DNA of 64,000 nucleotides from NCBI RefSeq assembly GCF_014204495.1, contig NZ_JACHLN010000001.1, forward strand, positions 372,001 through 436,000. Reading direction: 5' to 3'. A program made the position numbers and the translations under genes. This stretch comes from Sphingomonas kyeonggiensis. Its GTDB lineage: Bacteria > Pseudomonadota > Alphaproteobacteria > Sphingomonadales > Sphingomonadaceae. Position 1 is the first letter of the stretch. Every line of letters begins with the position of its first letter. Shown here piece by piece: positions 8,121-16,166 of the stretch. The notes beneath the pieces were generated by a model. That model was given only the letters and a program-made list of their open reading frames with translations. It had not been told where the DNA came from and ran no database searches.

Positions 8121-9404
8121 ATGCGCTTGCGCTTGATTGCCAGCACAGCGTTGCTGTGCCCGCTTGCCCTTTTGACGCCCGCCACCGCCCAGGCCCAGGT
8201 GGCCGTCGATACGGTGCCCGCGGAGACCGATTCCTCCAACGCCGCCGCCTGGTGGCGGCCGATGGTGGTGAAGGGCAACACCACCTATGTCGCGTTCAAC
8301 GCGCCCGGCGATACCGCCGGCACCCACAAGATCAAGATCGGCGTGAAGGTGGGAACCGGCGCCTGGACGATCGACTATCTCAAGGACGAGAACGGCAATG
8401 TCTGGAGCCATGCCGACGATGTCGGCCACGACCAGCCGACGATCGCGGTGGACGGTGACGGCTATATCCATGTCTGGACCGATCATCATGTCGACGACTG
8501 GCGCTATTTCCGCTCGAGCGCACCGAATGATCCGACGGGCATGCTGCGCCGCATCGGCGACATGCCGGGCACCGTCGGCGCAACCTATCCGATCGCCGAG
8601 GACGCGCCCAATGGCGACATCTTCCTGATCATCCGCAACCACTACAACAATGCCGGCCAGGGCGAGCTCTATCGCTGGGACAATGCCGCGAACAGCTGGT
8701 CGAAGATCGGCATCTTCGCGCGCGAGAACACCAACTATGTCTATCCCGACGACCTGAAGATCGACGATGCCGGCAACGTCCATATCGCCTTCGAATGGGC
8801 CTATGGCACGCCGCGCTCGCTGCGCCACTATGGCTCCTACCTGAAGTACGATGTCGCCGCCGGCGTATTCCGTACCGCGAACGGCGTCGCACTCAGCGCT
8901 CCGGCCACGCGCACCACCGCCAATGTCCTGTTCCAGGGGCTCGGCACCGGCGAGGTTTGGAACAACTCGAACGACGGCGTCGGCATCCAGGCGGCAGGGC
9001 TCACTGTCGACCAATATGCCCGACCGAGCATCGCCTATCGCTATCGCACCGCGGGCGGCACCAATGCGTACAACTTCGACGTCTACCGCGTGCGCTGGAA
9101 CGGCGCCTGGGTCGACCGGGTGAAGATCTACACGGCGAACAACGACGTGCCCGCCGCCGTGGAGACCACGCACAACGGCACCCGGGCGCGGGTCTATTTC
9201 ACCGTGCTGGGCAGCGGCCTGATGGCGGCGGAAAGCCCGACCTGGGCGGTGCGCCAGGTGGCGCCGGCCCAGAGCTCGGTGACCCGCATCTCGGGCATCC
9301 TCAAGTCGACGACCGAGGACGTGATCTACGCCGCGGCACCGACCGAGATCGACGCCAATCGCGGACGACTCCACGTCATCAGCATCGGCAACACCCTGCC
9401 CTGA
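8121..9404 (+). CDS. Secreted BNR_4-type beta-propeller protein, possible polysaccharide lyase
   Basis: A 427-residue exported protein with a signal peptide (MRLRLIASTALLCPLALLTP, cleavage near 'AQAQ'). AGGAGAG precedes the ATG. It shows repeated propeller-blade phrases: 'HDQPTIAVDGDGYIHVWTDHH', 'YPDDLKIDDAGNVHIAFEW' and 'LTVDQYARPSIAYRYR'. This is the pattern of the BNR_4 family, which includes propeller-fold lyases of the ulvan and rhamnoglucuronan type, as well as uncharacterised exported proteins. His and Tyr/Arg residues suitable for lyase chemistry are plentiful ('DHHVDDWRYF', 'RNHYNN') but cannot be assigned without a structure. As the last large gene of the sugar-acid operon it may release the sugar that the receptor imports. 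Confidence 0.75.
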   Translation: MRLRLIASTALLCPLALLTPATAQAQVAVDTVPAETDSSNAAAWWRPMVVKGNTTYVAFNAPGDTAGTHKIKIGVKVGTGAWTIDYLKDENGNVWSHADDVGHDQPTIAVDGDGYIHVWTDHHVDDWRYFRSSAPNDPTGMLRRIGDMPGTVGATYPIAEDAPNGDIFLIIRNHYNNAGQGELYRWDNAANSWSKIGIFARENTNYVYPDDLKIDDAGNVHIAFEWAYGTPRSLRHYGSYLKYDVAAGVFRTANGVALSAPATRTTANVLFQGLGTGEVWNNSNDGVGIQAAGLTVDQYARPSIAYRYRTAGGTNAYNFDVYRVRWNGAWVDRVKIYTANNDVPAAVETTHNGTRARVYFTVLGSGLMAAESPTWAVRQVAPAQSSVTRISGILKSTTEDVIYAAAPTEIDANRGRLHVISIGNTLP

Positions 9405-9414
9405 CCGAACGAAC

Positions 9415-9440
9415 GCTCCGGCGGGTCCCGCCGCCGGAGC
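9415..9440 (+). terminator. GC-rich hairpin, weak terminator candidate
   Basis: A perfect 10-bp stem GCTCCGGCGG / CCGCCGGAGC with loop GTCCCG follows the propeller gene by 11 bases. No T-run follows, so it may be an mRNA-stabilising hairpin or partial terminator. Confidence 0.35.
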
Positions 9441-9461
9441 GCTTCCGCATGGAGATCGCCC

Positions 9462-9731
9462 TTGATCCGCAAACACTTGCTCTGGCTGCTGCCGCTGGCG
9501 GGCTTGTCCGGCCTGGCGCTGTTCCTGACCCGCACCGCCGATGCGCCGGCAAAGAGCGGCAACGTGATCGTTTCGCCGACGCCCGACGCCGCGCCGAGCC
9601 CGGCGCCCACCCTCACTCCGCCGCCCGTCGCCACCGAGACGCCGAAGCCGAAGACGGTCCTCATTCCCGAGGCTCCCGCAAAGGCGGCGGACGGCACGAT
9701 CGTCACCCGCTGCACCGATCCGGAGTGCTGA
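9462..9731 (+). CDS. Small proline-rich membrane-anchored or secreted protein
   Basis: An 89-residue reading from a TTG start with GGAG seven bases upstream. The first ~20 residues (MIRKHLLWLLPLAGLSGLAL) form a hydrophobic anchor or signal peptide. They are followed by a Pro/Thr/Ala-rich stretch with repeated 'TPP', 'SPAP' and 'TPKPK' words and a tail with two cysteines, 'VTRCTDPEC'. I do not recognise a family. Synteny and codon pattern make it a plausible small periplasmic gene ending the operon, but the TTG start and low complexity leave doubt. Confidence 0.5.
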   Translation: MIRKHLLWLLPLAGLSGLALFLTRTADAPAKSGNVIVSPTPDAAPSPAPTLTPPPVATETPKPKTVLIPEAPAKAADGTIVTRCTDPEC

Positions 9732-9771
9732 GCGGCTTGGCGCGGCGTTCCATTTGCCCTATGCGCCGCGC

Positions 9772-9795
9772 CGTGGAGGGCACACGCCCTCCACG
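9772..9795 (+). terminator. Hairpin upstream of the first cobalamin riboswitch
   Basis: A perfect 10-bp stem CGTGGAGGGC / GCCCTCCACG with a four-base ACAC loop, placed between the sugar operon and the riboswitch. There is no clear T-tract. It probably insulates the two transcription units. Confidence 0.45.
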
Positions 9796-9803
9796 ACAAG
9801 ATC

Positions 9804-10000
9804 GCGCCGGTGCCCCGAAAGGGGCTTAAACGGGAATGCGGTGCGGACGGGCTTTCCGTCCAATTCCGCGGCTGTCCCTGCAACTGTAAGCGGCGAGCGC
9901 GATGCACTGGCTCCCCATTCGAGGGAGCAGCCACTGGACCATCGGTCCGGGAAGGCCGTGCATCACGCCCTGACCCGCGAGCCAGGAGACCTGCCGGCGC
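9804..10000 (+). ncRNA. Cobalamin (B12) riboswitch 1
   Basis: A classic adenosylcobalamin aptamer. The core CTGTCCCTGCAACTGTAAGC is at 9872-9891 and the conserved B12 box AGCCAGGAGACCTGCC at 9980-9995. The closing P1 stem is GCGCCGG (9804-9810) paired with CCGGCGC (9994-10000). It sits upstream of a BtuB-type receptor and the cobO-btuFCD genes, so expression should fall when cobalamin is plentiful. Confidence 0.97.
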
Positions 10001-10068
10001 AACGGTCGCTCTTGCTTTGGTCCAGGGGATGGCCAGGGCACGGTATCTCTCCGTCTGAGCGACGAATC

Positions 10069-10086
10069 AAGCGGCAGGGGCCGCTT
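10069..10086 (+). other. Hairpin in riboswitch 1 leader
   Basis: AAGCGGC / GCCGCTT with loop AGGG forms a perfect 7-bp stem about 70 bases past the aptamer. It has no following T-run, so it is more likely part of the leader fold than an intrinsic terminator. Confidence 0.4.
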
Positions 10087-10149
10087 CGGTACGTGCGCGA
10101 CGGCGAACAAGCGCCCGCCTCGCGTCTCGCACCGGCCGTTCGCGGCAGG

Positions 10150-10178
10150 CCCCCGCCCTCGTTGCACGGGCGCCGGGG
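10150..10178 (+). promoter_or_regulatory. Stem that can mask the receptor's ribosome-binding site (riboswitch 1 expression platform)
   Basis: CCCCCGCCC (10150-10158) can pair with GGGCG and GGGG of 10168-10178, leaving a two-base bulge. The right arm holds the only G-rich Shine-Dalgarno candidate (10175-10180), 7-8 bases before the ATG at 10188. This suggests control at translation initiation. It is a structure read by eye, not folded by program. Confidence 0.55.
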
Positions 10179-10187
10179 GGACTACCC

Positions 10188-12128
10188 ATGTTGAAGACCA
10201 GTTTCGTCTCGCTGCTCGCGATCGCCGCCGCCACGCCGGCCTTCGCGCAGAGCGAAGACCAGTCCGGCGATCCGCAGGACACGATCATCGTCACCGCCTC
10301 GCGCTCGGGCGAGGGCACCGAGCTCAAGGACCTGCCCGCCTCGGCCACGGTGATCACCGCGCAGCAGCTCGACCAGCGCCAGACGCGTATCGTCTCCGAC
10401 GTGCTGCGCGACGTGCCCGGCATCTCGGTCAGCCGGATCGGCGCGATCGGCGGCCAGACCCAGATCCGCATCCGCGGCTCGGAGAGCAACCACGTCCTCG
10501 TCCTGATCGACGGGATCGAGGCGGCCGATCCCTATTATGGCGAATATGACCTCGGCACGCTGATCGCCGATCCCGCCGCCCGCGTCGAAGTGCTGCGCGG
10601 CCAGCAGAGCTCGCTCTACGGCTCGGACGCGATCGGCGGCGTGATCAACTACATCACCCTGTCGGGCCGCGAAGCGCCGGGCTACAGCGCGCGCATCGAA
10701 GGCGGCTCGTTCGGCACGCTCAGCACCGCGGCCCGCGCCGCCGGCGCCTCGGGCGATTTCGACTATGCGGTGTCGGGCAGCTGGTACCACACCAGGGGCT
10801 ATCCAACCGCGCGCGGCGGCAGCCGCGACATCGGCTCGGACAATGTCGGCGCGACCACCAAGCTCAACTGGACCCCGGCGGAGAATTTCAAGCTGAGCGG
10901 CGTGCTGCGCTACAGCTATACCGACGCCGAGACCAACGACAGCGATGCCAATCCGGCGAGCCCGCGCTTCGGCTACACGATCGACAGCCCCGGCACCTAT
11001 TTCACCAATAAGGCACTTTACGGCCTGCTCAGCGCCGAGCTGACCGCGCTCGACGGGCGCTGGACCAACACGCTCTCGGGCCAGTTCTCGGACACGACGC
11101 GCAAGGGCTACAACGCCTTCGGCTTCAACTATGGCGACAAGGGCCAGCGCTACAAGGGATCGTTCGTGTCGAGCTTCCGCTTCGGGACCGACGCGATCAG
11201 CCACCGGCTGACCGGCGCGGTCGACTGGGAGCGCGAGCAGTTCCAGAACATCGCGCCGTCGACCGGCTCGCCCTATGACGCGTTCCGCGGCCGCCGCGAC
11301 ACCGACAATCTCGGCCTGGTCGGGCAATATGAGCTGACCGCGGGCGGCTTCACCGGCGGCGCCTCGATCCGCTACGACGACAATAACCGCTTCGCCGACA
11401 CCACCACCTGGCGCGTCCAGGCCGGCTATCGCCTGCCGACCGACACGCGCATCCACGCGGCCTATGGCACCGGCGTGAAGAACCCCGGCTATTACGAGCT
11501 CTACGGCTATTCGAGCGGCACCTATATCGGCAATCCGGACCTGAAGCCGGAGAAGTCGCAGGGCTGGGAAGTCGGCGTCGACCAGAGCTTCTGGGACGGC
11601 AAGGCCGTGATCGGCGCGACGTACTTCGATTCGAAGCTGACGGACGAGATCTACACCAGCTATCCGGCGCCGAACTTCACCGCGACGCCGGCCAATCGGA
11701 CGACGGACTCGAAGCAGCACGGCGTCGAAGTCACCGCCAGCCTGCGCCCGATCCGGCAGGTGCAGATCGAAGCGGTATATACGCATCTCGATGCGACCGA
11801 GGACGGCGTCACCGAGGTCCGCCGCCCCGGCGACATCGCCAGCTTCAACGCCACGCTGTTCAGCAAGGACGAGCGTTTCTCGACCACGCTGACCGTGCGC
11901 TACAATGGCCGGATCGACGACGTCGCCTATACCGACCCGAGCTATGTGCCGGTGCGCGTGTCGCTCAAGCCATTCACGCTGGTCAATCTCAACGCGCAGT
12001 ACAAGCTGACCGATCGCTTTTCGGTGTTCGGCCGCGTCGAGAACCTGTTCGACGTGAAGTATGAGGAAGTGTTCAGCTTCGCGACCCCGGGTGCCGCTGC
12101 CTATGGCGGCGTGCGCGTGGCGTTCTGA
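10188..12128 (+). CDS. btuB: BtuB-type TonB-dependent cobalamin/cobinamide receptor
   Basis: A 646-residue receptor with signal peptide MLKTSFVSLLAIAAATPAFA. The TonB box is in 'DTIIVTASRSG'. Plug motifs include 'LPASATVITAQQLDQRQ', 'IRIRGSESNHVLVLIDGIE' and 'ARVEVLRGQQSSLYGSDAIGG', and the barrel ends 'GAAAYGGVRVAF'. Length and plug sequence match BtuB rather than the large sugar receptors elsewhere in the window. It imports corrinoids across the outer membrane and is controlled by the riboswitch directly upstream. cobO follows after 20 bases. Confidence 0.93.
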   Translation: MLKTSFVSLLAIAAATPAFAQSEDQSGDPQDTIIVTASRSGEGTELKDLPASATVITAQQLDQRQTRIVSDVLRDVPGISVSRIGAIGGQTQIRIRGSESNHVLVLIDGIEAADPYYGEYDLGTLIADPAARVEVLRGQQSSLYGSDAIGGVINYITLSGREAPGYSARIEGGSFGTLSTAARAAGASGDFDYAVSGSWYHTRGYPTARGGSRDIGSDNVGATTKLNWTPAENFKLSGVLRYSYTDAETNDSDANPASPRFGYTIDSPGTYFTNKALYGLLSAELTALDGRWTNTLSGQFSDTTRKGYNAFGFNYGDKGQRYKGSFVSSFRFGTDAISHRLTGAVDWEREQFQNIAPSTGSPYDAFRGRRDTDNLGLVGQYELTAGGFTGGASIRYDDNNRFADTTTWRVQAGYRLPTDTRIHAAYGTGVKNPGYYELYGYSSGTYIGNPDLKPEKSQGWEVGVDQSFWDGKAVIGATYFDSKLTDEIYTSYPAPNFTATPANRTTDSKQHGVEVTASLRPIRQVQIEAVYTHLDATEDGVTEVRRPGDIASFNATLFSKDERFSTTLTVRYNGRIDDVAYTDPSYVPVRVSLKPFTLVNLNAQYKLTDRFSVFGRVENLFDVKYEEVFSFATPGAAAYGGVRVAF

Positions 12129-12148
12129 AGCATCAGGGGGAAGCGGCC

Positions 12149-12757
12149 GTGAAGCAGCGCACCGACGAAGAGCATAACGCCAAGATGAAGAAGCTTCAGG
12201 TCGCCCAGGCCAAGAAGCTTGCCACCAAGACGGTCGAGAAGGGCCTGATCATCGTCCATACCGGGCCGGGCAAGGGCAAGACCTCCGCCGCGCTCGGCAT
12301 GGCGGTGCGCGCGATCGGGCACGGCATGAAGGTGGGCATGGTGCAGTTCGTGAAGGGCGCGATGGCCACCGGCGAGAAGGCGGTGTTCGACCGCTTCCCC
12401 GACCTGATCGAGTTCAAGCCGATGGGCGAGGGCTTCACCTGGGACACGCAGGACCGCAGCCGCGACATCGCGGTGGCGCGCGAGGCGTGGGAGGAAGTGA
12501 AGCGGATGATCGCCGACCCCGAATACGCGATGGTGATCGCCGACGAGCTCAACATCGTGCTGCGCTACGATTATCTGCCGACCGAGGAAGTGCTTGAGGC
12601 GCTCGCCGCCAAGCCCGAGATGAAGCACGTCATCATCACCGGCCGTAACGCGCCCCAGGCACTGATCGACGCCGCCGATCTCGTCACCGAGATGGCGCAG
12701 GTGAAGCACCCCTTCCGCGAGCAGAACGTCAAGGCGCAGGCGGGGATCGAGTTCTGA
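12149..12757 (+). CDS. cobO: Cob(I)alamin/corrinoid adenosyltransferase CobO
   Basis: 202 residues from a GTG start. The P-loop 'GPGKGKTSAALGMAVRA' near residue 40, 'QFVKGAMATGEK', 'GFTWDTQD', 'VIADELNIVLRYDYLP' and 'ITGRNAPQALIDAADLVTEM' are diagnostic of CobO/BtuR/CobA. It transfers the 5'-deoxyadenosyl group of ATP to the cobalt of cob(I)yrinic acid diamide or cobinamide. Placing it between receptor and ABC-transporter genes suggests that imported corrinoids are adenosylated at once. The stop overlaps the next ATG (TGATG). Confidence 0.96.
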   Translation: MKQRTDEEHNAKMKKLQVAQAKKLATKTVEKGLIIVHTGPGKGKTSAALGMAVRAIGHGMKVGMVQFVKGAMATGEKAVFDRFPDLIEFKPMGEGFTWDTQDRSRDIAVAREAWEEVKRMIADPEYAMVIADELNIVLRYDYLPTEEVLEALAAKPEMKHVIITGRNAPQALIDAADLVTEMAQVKHPFREQNVKAQAGIEF

Positions 12758-13713
12758 TGCGTCCCCCGCGCCTCCCCCTGGCTGCTTCCCGGCGAAAGCC
12801 GGGGCCCAGGGCCTCAAGCGGTGCAGCAGGGAAACCCTGGGCCCCGGCTTTCGCCGGGGAACGGATAATTCTTGCCTTGCCGCTGCTCGCCCTAGGTGGT
12901 GCCGCACTCTGGGCCGCCGCCCCTTCGCCAACCCCTCTCCCCACAACCAAGCCCAAGCGGATCGTCTCGCTCAACCTGTGCGCGGATCAGCTGATCCTCG
13001 CGCTCGCCGATCGCGACCAGATCGCCGGACTCACCCGCAACGCCACCGACACCGAGATGTCGGGCGAGGCCATGAAGGCGCGCGGCCTGCCGGTGCTCAA
13101 GAACTCGGCCGAGCAGATCCTCGCAATCGATCCGGACCTGGTCGTCGGCATGCCGGCAAAGCGCAGCGCCGCGATGCGCGCGCTCAAGGGCCACAAGTAC
13201 AACATGCTGGACCTAGAGACCGCCAATACGGTCGACGAGATCTATGCCTCGATCCGCCAGACCGCAGTGGCGGTCGGCCATCCCGAGCGCGGCGAAGCGC
13301 TGGTCGCGCGCATGCAGGCGGCACTGGCCAGGATCGGCAAGCCCGGCGGCGGCAAGGTCGCGGCCTATTACCAGCGCCGCGGCTTCATGACCGGCACCGG
13401 CACGCTGATCGACGACCTGATGCAGCGCATGGGGCTGGTGAACCTGGCCGCCAAGCTCGACAAGCCGCCGCTCTCGCAGCTCAGCCTCGAGGAGATGGTC
13501 GCGGCCCAGCCCGATTACCTGATCGTCGAAAGCGCGACCGACAAGATCGCCGACCAGGGCACCGAGATGCTGCACCACCCGGCGATCGCCAATATCCCGC
13601 GCATCTCCATCCCCCAGGCATGGACCGTGTGCGGCAGCCCCGCCTATGTCGAGGCCGCCCAGGGGATGGCAGCCCAACTGACCCGTTATCAGGATCGGAC
13701 CCACGCCCGATGA
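12757..13713 (+). CDS. btuF: Periplasmic corrinoid-binding protein BtuF with a repeat element inside its signal region
   Basis: 318 residues in the BtuF/FhuD/TroA fold family. The mature part begins 'KPKRIVSLNLCADQLILALA', and 'LKNSAEQILAIDPDLVVG', 'GTGTLIDDLMQRMGL' and 'LSLEEMVAAQPDYLIVESA' follow in family order. The start is odd. The first ten residues (MRPPRLPLAA) are a normal basic n-region, but residues ~11-34 are the translation of a palindromic repeat (12788-12858). Only then comes the hydrophobic core 'RIILALPLLALGGAALWAAA'. The frame stays open through the repeat. Either the long n-region is tolerated or translation starts internally. It delivers corrinoid to BtuCD. Confidence 0.9.
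   Translation: MRPPRLPLAASRRKPGPRASSGAAGKPWAPAFAGERIILALPLLALGGAALWAAAPSPTPLPTTKPKRIVSLNLCADQLILALADRDQIAGLTRNATDTEMSGEAMKARGLPVLKNSAEQILAIDPDLVVGMPAKRSAAMRALKGHKYNMLDLETANTVDEIYASIRQTAVAVGHPERGEALVARMQAALARIGKPGGGKVAAYYQRRGFMTGTGTLIDDLMQRMGLVNLAAKLDKPPLSQLSLEEMVAAQPDYLIVESATDKIADQGTEMLHHPAIANIPRISIPQAWTVCGSPAYVEAAQGMAAQLTRYQDRTHAR
12788..12858. repeat. Palindromic repeat, copy A (inside btuF)
   Basis: Perfect 24-bp inverted arms, 12788-12811 and 12835-12858, separated by 23 bases. The arm begins CCCGGCGAAAGCCGGGGCCC. Copies B (42446-42522) and C (57674-57744) share the arms but not the middle. This copy is read through in frame near the N-terminus of btuF. Confidence 0.95.
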
Positions 13714-14702
13714 CCCTATCCCGTCCCTTGTTGATCGGCGGGCTGCTCGCCCTCACGCTCGTCGCCGCGATCGGATCGCTGCTGTTCGGCCCGGTCCATC
13801 TCTCGCTCGCCCGGATGCTCGCCGCCTTTACCGGGCATGGTGACCGCATCGCCTCCACCATCCTGCTCGAACTGCGCCTGCCGCGCATGCTGCTCGGCCT
13901 CGGTGTCGGCGCGATGCTCGGCCTGGCCGGTGCCGCGCTGCAGGGTTATCTGCGCAATCCGCTCGCCGAACCGGCGGTGCTCGGCACTTCCAACGCCGCA
14001 TCGCTCGGCGCAGTGGCAGCGCTCTATTTCGGGCTGGCCGAGCTGCACCCGATCGCGCTGCCGGTGCTTGCGGTGCTGGGCGCATTGCTGTCGCTGGTCG
14101 GCCTGTCCGCACTCGCCGGACGCTCGGAAAGCCCGCTCACCCTGATCCTCGCCGGCATCGCCATCGCGACGCTGGCGACGGCGGGAGTCAGCCTCGCGCT
14201 CAACCTCTCGCCCAATCCCTTCGCGGCGATGGAGATCATGACCTGGCTGCTCGGCAGCCTGGAGAACCGCTCGTTCGAGCATGTCTGGATCGCCTATCCC
14301 TGCATCGCGATCGGCGCGCTGCTGCTGTTCTGGGACGGCCGTGCGCTCGATGCGCTGACGCTGGGCGAGGACGGCGCGCAGGCGCTGGGCGTCGATATCC
14401 AGCGCACCCGCATCCGCCTGCTGCTCGGCACCGCGATCGGCGTCGGCGGCGCGGTGGCGGTATCGGGCGCGATCGGGTTCGTCGGGCTGATCGTCCCGCA
14501 TCTCGTCCGCCCGCTCACCGACCGGAGTCCCTCGGCGATCCTGCTGCCCTCCGCGATCGGCGGCGCGGCCCTGCTCACCTTCGCCGATCTCGCCGTCCGC
14601 CTGATCGACACCAAGAACGAGCTCAAGCTCGGCGTCGTTACCGCGTTCCTCGGCGTACCGGTCTTCCTGATCCACCTGATGCGGGAGCGCCGCCTGTGGT
14701 GA
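13710..14702 (+). CDS. btuC: Corrinoid ABC transporter permease BtuC
   Basis: 330 residues of the FecCD/BtuC family, with about ten hydrophobic spans. Hallmarks are 'LRLPRMLLGLGVGAMLGLAG', 'GYLRNPLAEPAVLGTSNAASLG', 'GEDGAQALGVDIQRTR' and the coupling region 'IGFVGLIVPHLVRPL'. The ATG at 13710 overlaps the btuF stop by four bases. Forms the inner-membrane channel of the BtuCDF importer. Confidence 0.95.
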   Translation: MTLSRPLLIGGLLALTLVAAIGSLLFGPVHLSLARMLAAFTGHGDRIASTILLELRLPRMLLGLGVGAMLGLAGAALQGYLRNPLAEPAVLGTSNAASLGAVAALYFGLAELHPIALPVLAVLGALLSLVGLSALAGRSESPLTLILAGIAIATLATAGVSLALNLSPNPFAAMEIMTWLLGSLENRSFEHVWIAYPCIAIGALLLFWDGRALDALTLGEDGAQALGVDIQRTRIRLLLGTAIGVGGAVAVSGAIGFVGLIVPHLVRPLTDRSPSAILLPSAIGGAALLTFADLAVRLIDTKNELKLGVVTAFLGVPVFLIHLMRERRLW

Positions 14703-15469
14703 ACATCCGTCTCGAACAGGTCGGCGTGTCGCTCGGCAAGCGCCATGTCGTCCGCAGCGCCAGCGCGGGTTTCGCGCCCGGCACGCTCACCGGCATCGTC
14801 GGCCCGAATGGCGCGGGCAAGTCCACCCTCGCCCGCGCCATGCTGGCGCTGGTGCCGCACAGCGGCAGCATTCTCGTCGACGACACGGAAGTCGCGACGA
14901 TGCCACGCGCGGAGCTGGCCAGGCGCGTCGCCTATCTCCCCCAGGGCCAGACCCTGCACTGGCCGCTCACCGTGGAGAGGCTGATCGAGCTGGGCCGTCT
15001 GCCGCATCTCGCGCCGATGTCGCGGATCAGCGACGCCGACACCGCCGCGATCGAGCGGGCGATCACGCGCGCCGACGTCGCGGATCTGCGCGACCGGGTC
15101 GCCACCGAGCTTTCGGGCGGCGAGCGGGCCCGCGTGCTGCTCGCCCGCGCGCTTGCGGTCGAGGCCCCGGCGCTGATCGCCGACGAGCCGCTCGCCAGCC
15201 TCGATCCCGGTCACCAGATCGACGTGATGGAACTGCTCCAGTCCGAGGCACGCGCCGGCGGGCTGGTGATCGCAGTGCTCCACGACCTGACCATGGCCGC
15301 GCGCTATTGCGACCGGCTGGTGCTGATCGACAGCGGCACCGTCGTCGCCGACGGCACGCCCGCCGAAGTGCTGACGCCCGCCAATCTCAAGTCGGTCTAC
15401 GGCATCGAGGCGAAGGTCGAGCTCAGCGGCGACTGGCCGACGATCACGACCCTGGGCCGCAGCCGATGA
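14696..15469 (+). CDS. btuD: Corrinoid ABC transporter ATPase BtuD
   Basis: 257 residues. Walker A is 'GPNGAGKSTLARAML' near residue 37, the Q-loop lies in 'AYLPQGQ', the signature is 'LSGGERARVLLARAL', Walker B is 'ALIADEPLASLD' and the switch His is in 'AVLHDLTMAARYCDR'. It begins at one of two tandem GTG codons (14696 or 14699), overlapping the btuC stop. Energises BtuC. Confidence 0.95.
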   Translation: MVNIRLEQVGVSLGKRHVVRSASAGFAPGTLTGIVGPNGAGKSTLARAMLALVPHSGSILVDDTEVATMPRAELARRVAYLPQGQTLHWPLTVERLIELGRLPHLAPMSRISDADTAAIERAITRADVADLRDRVATELSGGERARVLLARALAVEAPALIADEPLASLDPGHQIDVMELLQSEARAGGLVIAVLHDLTMAARYCDRLVLIDSGTVVADGTPAEVLTPANLKSVYGIEAKVELSGDWPTITTLGRSR

Positions 15470-16158
15470 CCGATCCCGCCTTCTACCGCGCGCAGGGCTA
15501 TGCCGCCCTGCCGTTGTTCGATCGCGCGCTGGTCGAAGCCGCCCAGGCCGACATCGCCGAGCATATCGACCGGCTGTCGCACGCCTTCTACCTGCCTTTC
15601 GACAAGAGCTGCCCCGACGCACCGCTCGCCGAACGGCTCGACCGGATCTATGCGAGCGACCGCAGCCAGGCGAACCTGCTGCGCGTGGCGATCTGCACCG
15701 ATGCGCATCGCGGCCCCCGGCTGCAGGAGATCGCCAACGATCCGCGCCTGCTCGCCGAAGCCCAGCGGCTCAGCGAGCGCGAACTGGCCGGCAAGGTCGT
15801 CCGTATCCGTGCCAGCATCGCCAGCTTCCCCGAGCACCGCCATGCCTGGCACTCCGACGTCGCCCGTGACGACGGCACCTCGTGCGGGCAGGTCTGGACC
15901 ACCGCCTGGATTCCGCTCTGCGACGCCGGGCCCGGCAATGGCGGGCTGGAGATCATCCCCGGCCGCCAGCCCGCGCCGCTCGCCAGCGAGACCGACCAGG
16001 GCCTTCGGATCACCGACGAGGCGATCGCCGGCATGCCCCGGCTCCAGCCCGAATGTCCGGCGGGCACCGTGCTGTTCCTCGATCGCTTCACGCCGCACCG
16101 CACGCTGCCGGCCAACAAGGCACGCTTCGCGCTTGTCGTCTGGATGAAGGCCGCCTAA
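15466..16158 (+). CDS. Phytanoyl-CoA dioxygenase (PhyH)-family Fe(II)/2-oxoglutarate oxygenase
   Basis: 230 residues starting at the ATG that overlaps the btuD stop (ATGA). The iron facial triad is visible as H-x-D in 'RHAWHSDVARDDG' (about residues 127-129) with the distal His in 'FTPHRTLPANKARFA'. The 2-oxoglutarate-binding Arg is probably in that last segment. 'GLEIIPGRQ' is a typical PhyH block. No substrate can be read from the sequence. The position matters: it is the last gene of a riboswitch-controlled corrinoid uptake operon, directly before a second cobalamin riboswitch, and is translationally coupled to btuD. That makes a corrinoid-related or B12-deficiency role a reasonable but unproven inference. 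Confidence 0.85.
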   Translation: MTDPAFYRAQGYAALPLFDRALVEAAQADIAEHIDRLSHAFYLPFDKSCPDAPLAERLDRIYASDRSQANLLRVAICTDAHRGPRLQEIANDPRLLAEAQRLSERELAGKVVRIRASIASFPEHRHAWHSDVARDDGTSCGQVWTTAWIPLCDAGPGNGGLEIIPGRQPAPLASETDQGLRITDEAIAGMPRLQPECPAGTVLFLDRFTPHRTLPANKARFALVVWMKAA

Positions 16159-16166
16159 GGGCAGCG

